Below are positions 1 to 7,900 of a stretch of DNA of 64,000 bases, in pieces (the stretch's first letter is position 1; each line of letters starts with the position of its first letter). The stretch lies in contig NZ_FNSM01000001.1 of the NCBI RefSeq assembly GCF_900105415.1, forward strand, positions 3,138,501-3,202,500, read 5' to 3'. This DNA comes from Streptomyces sp. TLI_105. GTDB lineage: Bacteria > Actinomycetota > Actinomycetes > Streptomycetales > Streptomycetaceae. A program made the translations under genes and the position numbers. The notes under the pieces are model-generated. The model was given only the letters and a program-made list of their open reading frames with translations. It was not told the origin of the DNA and searched no databases.

Positions 1-711
1 GTGGGCGGGGGGCTCGTCGGTCACCAGGCGGGTGATGACGTCCGTCGGCACCGTCTGGAACATGGTGTCGGAGCCGAGCTTGGTGTGGTCGGCGAGGACC
101 ACGACCTCGGCCGCCGCCTGCACGAGCGCCCGGTCCACGCTCGCGGAGAGCATGTTGGACGTGGACAGGCCGCGCTCGGCGGTCAGACCGCTGCCGGAGA
201 GGAAGGCCCGGGAGACCCGGAGCCCCTGGAGCGACTGCTCGGCCCCGCTGCCCACGAGGGCGTAGTTGGAGCCGCGCAGAGTGCCCCCGGTCATGACGAC
301 CTCGACCCGGTTGGCGTGGGCGAGGGCCTGGGCGACGAGCAGGGAGTTGGTGACCACGGTCAGGCCGGGCACGCGGGCGAGCCGGCGGGCCAGCTCCTGC
401 GTGGTCGTCCCGGCGCCGACGACGATGGCCTCGCCCTCTTCGACGAGGCTCGCGGCGACGTCGGCGATGGCCGTCTTCTCCGCTGTGGCGAGATGGGATT
501 TCTGCGGGAAGCCGGATTCTCGCGTGAATCCGCCCGGCAACACCGCACCGCCGTGGCGGCGGTCGAGGAGTCCTTCTGCCTCAAGGGCCCGTACGTCTCT
601 CCGTACGGTCACTTCAGAGGTCTGGACGACGCGGGCGAGCTCGCGGAGCGACACGGCCCCATTGGCTCGCACCATTTCGAGGATCAACTGGCGACGTTCT
701 GCAGCGAACAC
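1..711 (-). CDS. DeoR/GlpR-family transcriptional regulator (C-terminus cut by window edge)
   Basis: The reading frame starts at GTG (711) and stays open for 237 codons to base 1, so the end lies outside the window. Residues about 1-55 form a DeoR-type winged helix-turn-helix, with the recognition segment around VSLRELARVVQTSEVTVRRD. The rest is the DeoR sensor fold that usually binds a phosphorylated sugar, with a VVGAGTTTQELARRL-type segment and a MTGGTLRG segment. No strong ribosome binding site precedes the GTG. Its neighbours are nucleoside-catabolism genes, so it is a candidate regulator of the palindrome-linked nucleoside regulon seen elsewhere in the window. That link is inference: no copy of the palindrome lies at its own promoter. 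Confidence 0.85.
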   Translation of the reverse strand, partial: MFAAERRQLILEMVRANGAVSLRELARVVQTSEVTVRRDVRALEAEGLLDRRHGGAVLPGGFTRESGFPQKSHLATAEKTAIADVAASLVEEGEAIVVGAGTTTQELARRLARVPGLTVVTNSLLVAQALAHANRVEVVMTGGTLRGSNYALVGSGAEQSLQGLRVSRAFLSGSGLTAERGLSTSNMLSASVDRALVQAAAEVVVLADHTKLGSDTMFQTVPTDVITRLVTDEPPAH

Positions 712-780
712 GAAACTGACAGTAACGTGACCGGCCGATAGTTTTCAGCACTATGCGCCGAATTGCAGAAGATGCGCACG

Positions 781-814
781 GACGGGGTCTCCAAGTGATA
801 TGGGAGACCCCGTC
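781..814 (-). terminator. Terminator of the lpdA-like gene
   Basis: A perfect 12-bp stem (GACGGGGTCTCC / GGAGACCCCGTC) with a 10-nt loop lies 87 bp past the stop of the leftward lpdA-like gene and upstream of the deoR-like start, so it separates the two transcripts. Confidence 0.75.
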
Positions 815-900
815 GTTGATCGTCGTATGCCCCGCCTTGCCGGGGGTTGTCCGAGTCGGCGAACCGTTCCCGCAGGCGGGGGCCCGCGCGGGGCGGGGCC

Positions 901-2340
901 TCAGGCCTCGCCGGTCGCCTTTCGGGTGTGCAACTGCCGTGCCACTTCCGCGATCGAGCCCGACAGGGAGGGGTACACGGTGAAAGCATTTGCGATCTGT
1001 TCGACCGTCAGATTGTTGTCGACCGCGATCGAGATCGGATGGATCAGTTCGCTCGCCTTCGGCGCGACGACGCAGCCGCCGACCACGATGCCGGTGCCCG
1101 GACGGCAGAAGATCTTCACGAAGCCGTCCCGGATGCCCTGCATCTTCGCGCGGGGGTTGCGCAGCAGCGGCAGCTTGACGACCTTGGCGTCGATCTTGCC
1201 CGCGTCCACGTCGGCCTGGGTGTAGCCGACGGTGGCGATCTCGGGGTCGGTGAAGACGTTCGAGGAGACCGTCTTCAGGTTGAGCGGGGCCACCGCGTCG
1301 CCGAGGAAGTGGTACATCGCGATCCGGCCCTGCATGGCGGCGACCGAGGCGAGCGCGAAGACGCCCGTGACGTCACCGGCCGCGTAGACGCCGGGGGCGG
1401 TCGTACGGGAGACCTTGTCGGTCCAGATGTGACCGGAGTCCTTCAGCTTGACCCCGGCCTCCTCCAGGCCCATGCCGGCCGAGTTCGGGATCGCGCCGAC
1501 CGCCATCAGGCAGTGGGTGCCGGAGATGACCCGGCCGTCGGAGAGGGTGACCTCCACCCGCTCGCCGACCCGCTTCGCGGACTCGGCGCGGGAGCGGGCC
1601 ATGACGTTCATGCCGCGGCGCCGGAAGACGTCCTCCAGGACGGCGGCGGCGTCCGGGTCCTCACCGGGCAGGACGCGGTCGCGGGAGGAGACGAGGGTGA
1701 CCCGGGAGCCGAGCGCCTGGTAGGCGCCGGCGAACTCGGCGCCGGTGACGCCGGAGCCGACCACGATGAGCTCCTCGGGGAGCTCCTTCAGGTCGTAGAC
1801 CTGGGTCCAGTTCAGGATGCGCTCGCCGTCCGGCTTGGCGTCGGGCACCTCGCGCGGGTGGCCGCCGGTCGCGATCAGCACCGCGTCGGCGGTCAGCGTC
1901 TCCTCGGTGCCGTCGGCGGCGGTGACGACCACCTGGCGGGAGCCGTCCATCGCCTGCCGCCCGTCCAGCCGGCCGCGGCCGCGCAGGACCCGGGCGCCGG
2001 CCCGGGTGACGGAGGCGGTGATGTCGTGGGACTGGGCGAGCGCGAGGCGCTTCACCCGGCGGTTCACCTTGCCGAGGTCCACGCCGACGACCCGGGCGGC
2101 CTGCTCGATGTGCGGGGTGTCGTCCGCGACGATGATGCCCAGCTCCTCGTAGGAGGAGTCGAAGGTGGTCATCACCTCGGCGGTGGCGATCAGGGTCTTG
2201 GAGGGGACGCAGTCGGTCAGGACGGAGGCGCCGCCGAGTCCGTCGGTGTCGACGACGGTCACCTCCGCGCCGAGTTGGGCGCCCACCAGGGCCGCCTCGT
2301 ATCCGCCGGGTCCGCCGCCGATGATCACGATCCGGGTCAC
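901..2340 (-). CDS. lpdA: NAD(P)H-quinone dehydrogenase, LpdA-like flavoprotein disulfide-reductase family
   Basis: The 479-residue protein has the full pyridine nucleotide-disulfide oxidoreductase layout: FAD-binding GGGPGG near residue 8, the NAD(P)-binding VGSGVTGAEFA segment near 180, the AAGDVTG motif, and the C-terminal dimerisation domain. The redox-active pair is broken. Where dihydrolipoamide dehydrogenase has two cysteines five apart, this protein has Ser39 and Cys44. The C-terminal His-Glu dyad is also replaced (VYPSLSGSIAEVARQL). These changes match mycobacterial LpdA, a quinone reductase, not a true lipoamide dehydrogenase. It starts at GTG (2340), just before FAD-binding strand 1. 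Two 23-bp direct repeats sit 56-108 bp upstream and may be operators. Confidence 0.85.
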   Translation of the reverse strand: MTRIVIIGGGPGGYEAALVGAQLGAEVTVVDTDGLGGASVLTDCVPSKTLIATAEVMTTFDSSYEELGIIVADDTPHIEQAARVVGVDLGKVNRRVKRLALAQSHDITASVTRAGARVLRGRGRLDGRQAMDGSRQVVVTAADGTEETLTADAVLIATGGHPREVPDAKPDGERILNWTQVYDLKELPEELIVVGSGVTGAEFAGAYQALGSRVTLVSSRDRVLPGEDPDAAAVLEDVFRRRGMNVMARSRAESAKRVGERVEVTLSDGRVISGTHCLMAVGAIPNSAGMGLEEAGVKLKDSGHIWTDKVSRTTAPGVYAAGDVTGVFALASVAAMQGRIAMYHFLGDAVAPLNLKTVSSNVFTDPEIATVGYTQADVDAGKIDAKVVKLPLLRNPRAKMQGIRDGFVKIFCRPGTGIVVGGCVVAPKASELIHPISIAVDNNLTVEQIANAFTVYPSLSGSIAEVARQLHTRKATGEA

Positions 2341-2395
2341 TGGGATCTACGCCTCGCGCTCTCGTTCTGCCGGGGAGTCCCCCCGCTGGGATGCA

Positions 2396-2448
2396 GTGCG
2401 TACGCCATTGTCCCGCACGCTTCAAGTGCGTAGCCCATTCTCCCGCAC
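2396..2448. promoter_or_regulatory. Paired 23-bp direct repeats upstream of lpdA-like gene
   Basis: Two near-identical 23-mers at 2396-2418 and 2426-2448 have the form GTGCGTA-nn-CCATT-n-TCCCGCAC. They start exactly 30 bp apart, close to three helical turns. Each copy is itself flanked by GTGCG and CGCAC, so each is a dyad. They lie in the 306-bp space between the divergent lpdA-like and cyclotransferase-like genes, in the position of an operator for the leftward gene. Apart from these repeats and a -10 box for the rightward gene I see nothing else in this space. Confidence 0.5.
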
Positions 2449-2633
2449 TCCCGGCGCGACCTCGCGCCGGGGCCTGCCGAAGGGGCGCACGAACGCCCGG
2501 ACGGCCCCGGGGGCGGGGTCCGGGGGGCGCGCTCCGGCGGTTCCGCACGGTCGCGCTCGGGGTCCCGCGCCGCCCGCGCCGGGCTCCGGACGATCCCCAC
2601 CTCGGGTTTCGTCGGGCATCCCGCCCCCTCCCG

Positions 2634-2639
2634 TACTCT
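2634..2639 (+). promoter_or_regulatory. -10 box of a probable leaderless promoter
   Basis: TACTCT stands 7 nt before the ATG at 2647 and there is no ribosome binding site between them, the spacing expected when transcription starts at the start codon. Confidence 0.45.
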
Positions 2640-2646
2640 CGGTCCC

Positions 2647-3084
2647 ATGTCGCTCTACGCCGCTTTCGCCGGCAACCTCGACGCGCGGCTGATGAGCCGC
2701 CGCGCACCGCACTCCCCGCTGCGCGGCACCGGCTGGCTGAACGGCTGGCGGCTCACCTTCGGCGGCGAGCAGATGGGCTGGGAGGGAGCGCTGGCCACGA
2801 TCGTGGAGGCCCCGCGCTCCCAGGTCTTCGTGGCGCTGTACGACATCGCGCCGATGGACGAGGACTCCATGGACCGGTGGGAGGGCGTGGGCCTCGACAT
2901 CTACCGGCGGATGCGGGTGCGGGTGCACACCCTGGACGGCGAGGAGCCCGCCTGGGTGTACGTCCTCAACGCGTACGAGGGCGGGCTGCCGTCCGCGCGG
3001 TACCTGGGCGAGGTCGCCGACGCGGCCGAGTCGGCGGGCGCGCCGCACGACTACGTGATGGAGTTGCGCAAGCGCCCCTGCTGA
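2647..3084 (+). CDS. Gamma-glutamylcyclotransferase-like protein
   Basis: The 145-residue product has the small GGCT/AIG2 fold signature: an N-terminal (Y/F)xGNL-type strand (AAFAGNL, residues 5-11), a glycine-rich turn, and a central acidic stretch (YDIAPMDEDSMDRWEG). Members of this fold cyclise gamma-glutamyl groups, but the exact substrate cannot be read from sequence. It stands alone between divergent lpdA and the downstream purine nucleoside phosphorylase gene. The start ATG lies 7 nt after a TACTCT box with no Shine-Dalgarno, so the mRNA may be leaderless. Confidence 0.75.
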   Translation: MSLYAAFAGNLDARLMSRRAPHSPLRGTGWLNGWRLTFGGEQMGWEGALATIVEAPRSQVFVALYDIAPMDEDSMDRWEGVGLDIYRRMRVRVHTLDGEEPAWVYVLNAYEGGLPSARYLGEVADAAESAGAPHDYVMELRKRPC

Positions 3085-3188
3085 GCCGGGCCGATCCCCG
3101 GCGGGCCTGTCGCTCCGTCCGGGCGACCGATTTCCGCCGTTCGTCGGAAACGACAAGACAACGATCGCATGTCCGTCAGCATCGTCAT

Positions 3189-3229
3189 CTACGCGCGTAG
3201 GAATTCTCCGGCTACGCTTCTGCGCGTAC
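3189..3229. promoter_or_regulatory. Nucleoside-regulon operator at purine nucleoside phosphorylase promoter
   Basis: The perfect palindrome CTACGCGCGTAG occupies 3189-3200. A second, looser dyad (CTACGC-n4-GCGCGTAC) occupies 3212-3229. A TACGCT -10-like box at 3213-3218 would place the -35 region on the first palindrome, so a bound protein would block polymerase. The same palindrome occurs upstream of deoC, add, deoA, the ABC ATPase gene and the BMP lipoprotein gene. Confidence 0.7.
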
Positions 3230-3281
3230 CAAATCCGTCCGGGGTTCCCCTCGGACCCCCCTCCCCGAGGCGAGAGAGTCA

Positions 3282-4085
3282 GTGAACGCAACTGCCACCC
3301 CGTACGAGGCCGCCGAGGCCGCTGCCGCACGTCTTCGCGAGCTGACCGGTGTCGAGAACCACGACGTCGCCCTGGTCATGGGCTCCGGCTGGGCGCCCGC
3401 CGTCGACGCCCTCGGCGCCCCCGAGGCCGAGTTCCCGGTGACCGAGCTCCCCGGCTTCCCGCCGCCGGCCGTCGAGGGCCACGGCGGCAAGGTCCGCTCG
3501 TACAAGATCGGTGAGAAGCGCGCGCTGGTCTTCCTCGGCCGCACCCACTTCTACGAGGGCCGGGGCGTCGCCTCCGTCGCCCACGGCGTCCGCACCGCCG
3601 TCGCCGCCGGCTGCAAGACCGTCGTCCTGACCAACGGCTGCGGCGGCCTCCGCGAGGGCATGCGCCCCGGCCAGCCGGTCCTCATCAGCGACCACATCAA
3701 CCTGACGGCCGCCTCCCCGATCGTCGGCGCGAACTTCGTCGACCTCACCGACCTGTACTCGCCGCGCCTGCGCGCGCTGTGCAAGGAGGTCGACGAGACG
3801 CTGGAGGAGGGCGTGTACGTCCAGTTCCCCGGCCCGCACTACGAGACCCCGGCCGAGATCAACATGGTCCGCGTCATGGGCGGCGACCTCGTCGGCATGT
3901 CCACCGTCCTGGAGGCCATCGCGGCCCGCGAGGCCGGCGCCGAGGTCCTCGGCATCTCCCTCGTCACCAACCTGGCGGCGGGGCTCTCGGGCGAGCCGCT
4001 GAACCACGAGGAGGTGCTCCAGGCGGGGCGCGACTCGGCGGCGCGGATGGGTGAGCTGCTGACGCGGGTCCTCGACCGGATCTGA
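3282..4085 (+). CDS. Purine-nucleoside phosphorylase
   Basis: This 267-residue trimeric-type PNP cleaves purine (deoxy)ribonucleosides with phosphate to free base and (deoxy)ribose-1-phosphate. Visible signatures are the phosphate loop VMGSGW (residues 27-32), GHGGKVRS with the conserved His, the NGCGGL loop, the [10 protein letters not shown] segment holding the base-binding Glu, MGGDLVGMS, and the TNLAAG loop holding the Asn that contacts the purine N7. It starts at GTG (3282) after a GAGGCGAGAGAG ribosome binding site. The phosphomutase gene follows on the same strand after a terminator. A CTACGCGCGTAG operator overlaps its promoter. Confidence 0.95.
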   Translation: MNATATPYEAAEAAAARLRELTGVENHDVALVMGSGWAPAVDALGAPEAEFPVTELPGFPPPAVEGHGGKVRSYKIGEKRALVFLGRTHFYEGRGVASVAHGVRTAVAAGCKTVVLTNGCGGLREGMRPGQPVLISDHINLTAASPIVGANFVDLTDLYSPRLRALCKEVDETLEEGVYVQFPGPHYETPAEINMVRVMGGDLVGMSTVLEAIAAREAGAEVLGISLVTNLAAGLSGEPLNHEEVLQAGRDSAARMGELLTRVLDRI

Positions 4086-4106
4086 GTTCCTCCGGCGCTC
4101 CTCGCA

Positions 4107-4132
4107 CCGATCGGCCCCCTGGGGCCGATCGG
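4107..4132 (+). terminator. Terminator of purine nucleoside phosphorylase gene
   Basis: A 12-bp perfect stem (CCGATCGGCCCC / GGGGCCGATCGG) lies 22 bp past the stop codon. Confidence 0.7.
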
Positions 4133-4380
4133 GCTTCGGAGCGCTGCGGCGGCCTCCGACCGCCGGGTCGTCCGGCTCGCCGGGACCCGCTGCGCGGGGC
4201 TTCCTCCCCACCCCTCCCCCTACGCCTGGCGGCGTGGGGCCCCAGCGGGGCTGATCCCCAGCCCGTCCGACGTTCGAGGACACGGCCGCAGGCCGTACGG
4301 GGGGGGCTGGGGGCCTGCCCCCCCGTTTCGGGAAGGGGCGGGGTGGGGGAAGGCTCCGCACAGCGGCCACCGCACACCCC
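4133..4380. repeat. GC-rich dispersed intergenic repeat (Streptomyces type)
   Basis: The non-coding stretch between the PNP terminator and the mutase start holds runs and inverted segments such as CCGTCCGACGTTCGAGGAC, GGCCGCAGGCCGTACGG and GGGGGCCTGCCCCCC. It resembles the dispersed intergenic repeats I remember from many Streptomyces genomes. I see no gene in it. Its extent is approximate. Confidence 0.4.
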
Positions 4381-4438
4381 GCCGGCCCGCACCCGCCCGC
4401 CGCCCCTCCCGCCCGCATCCCCCGAAAGGCACACCACC

Positions 4439-6091
4439 GTGACGCAGGACGACCTCCTCGCCCGGGCCCAGGCGTGGCTCGCCGAGGACCCCGACCAGGA
4501 GACCCGCGACGAACTCGCCGCGCTCCTCGACCGCAACGCCACCGACGAGCTCACCACCCGCTTCAGCGGCACCCTGCAGTTCGGCACCGCCGGCCTCCGT
4601 GGTGAGCTCGGCGCCGGGCCCATGCGGATGAACCGCTCGGTCGTCATCCGGGCCGCCGCCGGCCTCGCCGCGTACCTGAAGGCGAAGGGCGAGACCGGCG
4701 GTCTCGTCGTCATCGGCTACGACGCCCGCTACAAGTCGGCCGACTTCGCCCGGGACACCGCCGCCGTGATGACGGGCGCCGGGCTGCGCGCCGCGCTGCT
4801 CCCCCGTCCGCTGCCGACGCCCGTCCTCGCGTACGCCATAAGGCACCTGGGCGCCGTCGCCGGCGTCGAGGTGACCGCGAGCCACAACCCGCCGCGCGAC
4901 AACGGCTACAAGGTCTACCTGGGCGACGGCTCGCAGATCGTGCCGCCGGCCGACGCGGAGATCGCCGCCGAGATCGCCGCGGTCCGCTCGCTGGACGACG
5001 TGCCGCGCCCCACCGAGGGCTGGGAGACCCTGGGCGACGAGGTCCTGAACGCCTACCTGGAGCGCACGGACGCCGTCCTGACCCCCGGCTCCCCCCGCAC
5101 CGCGCGGACCGTCTACACGGCCATGCACGGCGTCGGCAAGGAGGTCCTGACGGCCGCGTTCGGCCGTGCCGGCTTCCCGCCGCCCGCGCTCGTCGCCGAG
5201 CAGGCCGACCCGGATCCGGCCTTCCCGACGGTCGCCTTCCCGAACCCGGAGGAGCCGGGCGCCATGGACCTGGCCTTCGAGGCCGCCCGCGCCGTGGACC
5301 CCGACCTCGTGATCGCCAACGACCCCGACGCCGACCGCTGCGCCGTGGCCGTGCCGGACGCCTCAGTCGACGGCGGCTGGCGGATGCTCCGCGGCGACGA
5401 GGTGGGCGCGCTGCTCGCCGCGCACCTGGTGCACAAGGGCGCCACCGGCGTCTTCGCCGAGTCGATCGTGTCGTCCTCGCTGCTCGGCCGCATCGCCGAG
5501 GCGGCGGGCGTCGGCTACGAGGAGACGCTGACCGGCTTCAAGTGGATCGCCCGCGTCGACGGCCTGCGGTACGGCTACGAGGAGGCGCTCGGCTACTGCG
5601 TCGACCCGGAGGGCGTCCGCGACAAGGACGGCATCACGGCGGCGCTCCTCGTCACCGAGCTGGCCTCGGTCCTCAAGGAGCAGGGCCGGACGCTGACCGA
5701 CCTGCTCGACGACCTGGCGGTGGCGCACGGGCTGCACGCCACGGACCAGCTGTCGGTGCGGGTCGAGGACCTGGGGATCATCGCGAACGCGATGGCCGCG
5801 CTGCGCGAGCGGCCGCCGGTCTCCCTCGCCGGTCTGACGGTCGTCTCGGCCGAGGACCTGACGAAGGGCACGGAGTCGCTGCCGCCGACGGACGGGCTGC
5901 GCTACCACCTGGAGGGCGACTACAAGGCCCGGGTGATCGTCCGCCCGAGCGGCACCGAGCCCAAGCTCAAGTGCTACCTGGAGGTCGTCGTCCCGGTCGC
6001 CGACGCGAGCGAACTGGCGGCGGCCCGCGCGACGGGCGCGGAGCTGCTGGCCGCGATCAAGAGGGACCTGTCCGGGGCCGCCGGGCTGTAG
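4439..6091 (+). CDS. Phosphohexomutase-family enzyme, probable phosphopentomutase
   Basis: The 550-residue alpha-D-phosphohexomutase has all four active-site elements: the TASHNP phosphoserine loop (Ser near 151), the metal loop DPDADR near 295, the sugar-binding YEEALGY loop, and the phosphate-binding RPSGTEPK loop near 502. Its length matches the PGM2/PgcA branch, which includes phosphopentomutases, better than the roughly 450-residue ManB/GlmM type. It sits between purine nucleoside phosphorylase and deoC. Interconversion of (deoxy)ribose-1-phosphate and -5-phosphate is therefore the most economical role, and no separate deoB is visible. GTG (4439) is chosen because family homology starts there; the frame is open further upstream. 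No ideal ribosome binding site is seen. Confidence 0.85.
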   Translation: MTQDDLLARAQAWLAEDPDQETRDELAALLDRNATDELTTRFSGTLQFGTAGLRGELGAGPMRMNRSVVIRAAAGLAAYLKAKGETGGLVVIGYDARYKSADFARDTAAVMTGAGLRAALLPRPLPTPVLAYAIRHLGAVAGVEVTASHNPPRDNGYKVYLGDGSQIVPPADAEIAAEIAAVRSLDDVPRPTEGWETLGDEVLNAYLERTDAVLTPGSPRTARTVYTAMHGVGKEVLTAAFGRAGFPPPALVAEQADPDPAFPTVAFPNPEEPGAMDLAFEAARAVDPDLVIANDPDADRCAVAVPDASVDGGWRMLRGDEVGALLAAHLVHKGATGVFAESIVSSSLLGRIAEAAGVGYEETLTGFKWIARVDGLRYGYEEALGYCVDPEGVRDKDGITAALLVTELASVLKEQGRTLTDLLDDLAVAHGLHATDQLSVRVEDLGIIANAMAALRERPPVSLAGLTVVSAEDLTKGTESLPPTDGLRYHLEGDYKARVIVRPSGTEPKLKCYLEVVVPVADASELAAARATGAELLAAIKRDLSGAAGL

Positions 6092-6113
6092 GGCGCGGGG
6101 ACGCGGATACGCG

Positions 6114-6151
6114 GAAGGGCCGGTGCGGAAGCGATTCCGTACCGGCCCTTC
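6114..6151 (+). terminator. Terminator of the phosphomutase gene
   Basis: A 17-bp stem including one G-T pair, closed by a GCGA tetraloop, lies 22 bp after the stop. The outer arms are GAAGGGCCGGT and ACCGGCCCTTC. Confidence 0.8.
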
Positions 6152-6160
6152 GGCGTGTGC

Positions 6161-6318
6161 GGATCCAGGAGCTCGGAGTTCGGATCCTGGAGCCTGGATC
6201 CAGAAGCTTGGATCCAGAAGCTTGGATCCAGAAGCTTGGATCCAGAAGCTTGGATCCAAGAGGTTGGATCCAAGAGGTTGGATCCAAGAGGTTGGAGCTG
6301 GATCCAGGATCCAGCTCC
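6161..6318. repeat. 14-bp tandem repeat built on GGATCC and AAGCTT
   Basis: GGATCC occurs 11 times in this stretch. Eight copies fall at exactly 14-bp steps (6182, 6196, 6210, 6224, 6238, 6252, 6266, 6280). The central units are GGATCCAGAAGCTT (four times) followed by GGATCCAAGAGGTT (three times). The array is distinctly less GC-rich than its surroundings and fills the space between two convergent genes. Unit lengths are too short and spacer-free for a CRISPR array. Confidence 0.9.
6294..6318 (-). terminator. Perfect inverted repeat closing the 14-bp array, possible terminator
   Basis: GGAGCTGGATCC and GGATCCAGCTCC are perfect 12-bp arms around a single A, 12 bp past the stop of the leftward PH-domain gene. 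It may terminate that gene. Confidence 0.5.
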
Positions 6319-6329
6319 CGGCTCCCGGC

Positions 6330-7073
6330 TCAGCCCGTCGCGAGCAGGACCACGAGCAGCAGCAGCCCGGCCAGCGCGGGGCCGACGATCTCGTACGCCC
6401 AGCGCACCCGCGGCTCACCCTGCGCGCCCGGGGACGTGGCGTGCAGCTCGGCGAGCTCGCGCAGCTCGGCGACGGTCTTGTCGCTCGGCGCGATCCGGGA
6501 GGCGTTGTCCCGTACGTCGGCGGTGACGGAGGTACGGCCGTGCGGATCGTCCTGGGAGGCGCGGGCGGCGTTGCGGGCGGCCTTCTTCCGCTGGCGCAGC
6601 GAGACGGGGATCGCCCACAGCTGGTACTTGGCGCCCTCCTGCGTGAAGACCTCGCTGGAGTAGCCGGCGCGGACGTCGGCGACCGAGGCCCAGGGCAGCG
6701 TGATCGACCGGAACGGGTTGCGGATGCGGAGCCGGTCCTCGTTCACGTACACGGCGGGCCGGATCGTGAAGGCGGCGATCAGCGGGACGGCGAGGACGAG
6801 GCCCGCGAGCGCGAACCAGGGCGTGCGGCCCTCGCCGCGGGCCATCGCGTCCGCGGCGAACAGGGCCGCGAGGAGCAGCAGGAAGACCCCGCTCGCGACG
6901 CCGAGGGGCGACCGGTGGACCTTGTCGGCGGAGACGGGCGCGGCGGAGGCCTGCCCGCCGGAGGACTGTCCGCCGGGGGTCCGCCCGGGGGTCTGCCCCG
7001 CGGACGGCTGCTCGGGGGTCGACTCGCGGCTCGGCTCGTGGCTGGGCTCGGGGGTCGGCTCGGGGGTCGTCAT
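6330..7073 (-). CDS. PH-domain membrane protein
   Basis: The 247-residue protein starts with a Pro/Glu/Ser-rich cytoplasmic tail (1-50), followed by two membrane segments (about 57-76 and 86-104). A bacterial PH-like beta domain follows (about 105-160, VYVNEDRLRIRNPFRSITLPW), then a charged Lys/Arg/Ala region, and a last membrane segment at the C-terminal end (about 228-246). No enzymatic motif is present. Actinobacterial proteins of this type are unassigned. The divergent layout with the 14-bp repeat at its 3' end and the sortase gene upstream on the same strand suggests no obvious operon function. Confidence 0.75.
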   Translation of the reverse strand: MTTPEPTPEPSHEPSRESTPEQPSAGQTPGRTPGGQSSGGQASAAPVSADKVHRSPLGVASGVFLLLLAALFAADAMARGEGRTPWFALAGLVLAVPLIAAFTIRPAVYVNEDRLRIRNPFRSITLPWASVADVRAGYSSEVFTQEGAKYQLWAIPVSLRQRKKAARNAARASQDDPHGRTSVTADVRDNASRIAPSDKTVAELRELAELHATSPGAQGEPRVRWAYEIVGPALAGLLLLVVLLATG

Positions 7074-7107
7074 GCCGCCGATTGTGCCTCAGCGGGCGGG
7101 GTGGGGC

Positions 7108-7725
7108 TCAGGCGGCCCGCGCGGCCACCAGGTCCGCGTACACGATGATGTTGTCGGGCCGGTGGCCGTCGACCAGCTCCCCGCCGCAGGTGACGAGGCG
7201 CAGCTCGGGGCGGGTGGTGTTCCCGTACACCTTGGCCGTCGGGAAGGCGTCCTTGTCGACCTGCTCCAGCTCCCGGACCCGGAAGACGGCGGTCGTGCCG
7301 TCGGCGCGGGCCACGGTGATCTCGTCGCCGACCCGGACCCGGGAGACGTTCTTCAGGACGGCCGGGCCGCGCGCGGTGTCGAAGTGGCCGATGAGGACGG
7401 CGGGGCCGGTCTCCCCGGGCGTGACGCCCTTGTCGTACCAGCCGATCCGGTCGGCGTCCGCGACCGAGGGCACCTCGACGGTGCCGTCGGCGTTCAGGCC
7501 GAGGGAGAGGACGGAGCCGGCGTCGACCCCGGCGGCGGGCACCCGGACCCGGACGGGCAGCGAGCGTGCCATCGGCCGGACGGGGGCCGCGGTCGCCTTC
7601 GGGGCGGCGGCGGCCCGCGAGATGTGGGCGGGCGGGGTGGCGGCGGTCTCGCCACCGGCGGAGCAGCCGGTGAGCGCGGTGAGTGCGGCGACGAGGACGA
7701 GCGCGGTACGGGGGCGGCGGTTCAC
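7108..7725 (-). CDS. Class F sortase
   Basis: The 205-residue sortase has the catalytic triad of actinobacterial class F enzymes: His114 in LIGHFD, Cys180 in LRLVTCGG, and Arg189 in GHRPDN. The N-terminus carries a lipobox-like end (LTGC, Cys21), so the enzyme may be lipid-anchored, where many sortases have a membrane helix. Sortases of this class join sorted proteins to the wall, but their natural substrates in Streptomyces are poorly known. Directly upstream on the same strand is a secreted protein with a hydrophobic C-terminal anchor, a plausible partner. A strong hairpin lies 22 bp before the GTG start. Confidence 0.85.
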   Translation of the reverse strand: MNRRPRTALVLVAALTALTGCSAGGETAATPPAHISRAAAAPKATAAPVRPMARSLPVRVRVPAAGVDAGSVLSLGLNADGTVEVPSVADADRIGWYDKGVTPGETGPAVLIGHFDTARGPAVLKNVSRVRVGDEITVARADGTTAVFRVRELEQVDKDAFPTAKVYGNTTRPELRLVTCGGELVDGHRPDNIIVYADLVAARAA

Positions 7726-7747
7726 GGGACGGCTCCGGACGGGGTGT

Positions 7748-7780
7748 GGCCGGTCGCCGCGCGGGACGCGGCGACCGGCC
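7748..7780. other. Strong hairpin just upstream of the sortase start
   Basis: A perfect 14-bp stem (GGCCGGTCGCCGCG and complement) with a 5-nt loop lies between the secreted-protein gene and the sortase start. It could terminate read-through, or control sortase translation as a 5' leader element. Confidence 0.55.
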
Positions 7781-7858
7781 TGGGGCGTGGTGGTGCCTGC
7801 TCGGGTCAGGGGCAGGGGGCGGTACGGGGTCGGCAGCGGGCGGCTGGGGGTGAGCTTC

Positions 7859-7888
7859 GGGCCGTACGGGGTGCAGGACGTACGGCCC
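7859..7888 (-). terminator. Terminator of the secreted-protein gene
   Basis: The 10-bp perfect stem GGGCCGTACG / CGTACGGCCC lies 12 bp past the stop of the leftward secreted-protein gene. Confidence 0.65.
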
Positions 7889-7900
7889 GGCCCGTACGGC

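Noticed and set aside
847..2433. Long rightward open frame opposite the lpdA-like gene
   Set aside because: Antisense shadow of a GC-rich gene; composition is Asp/Gly/Val/Arg-rich and has no recognisable domain.
6161..6318. CRISPR array
   Set aside because: The repeats are contiguous 14-bp units with no unique spacers and there are no cas genes.
6123..6330. Repeat protein encoded by the 14-bp array
   Set aside because: Frames through it give 14-residue repeats only because 42 bp is a multiple of three; they have no start signal and run into antisense of real genes.
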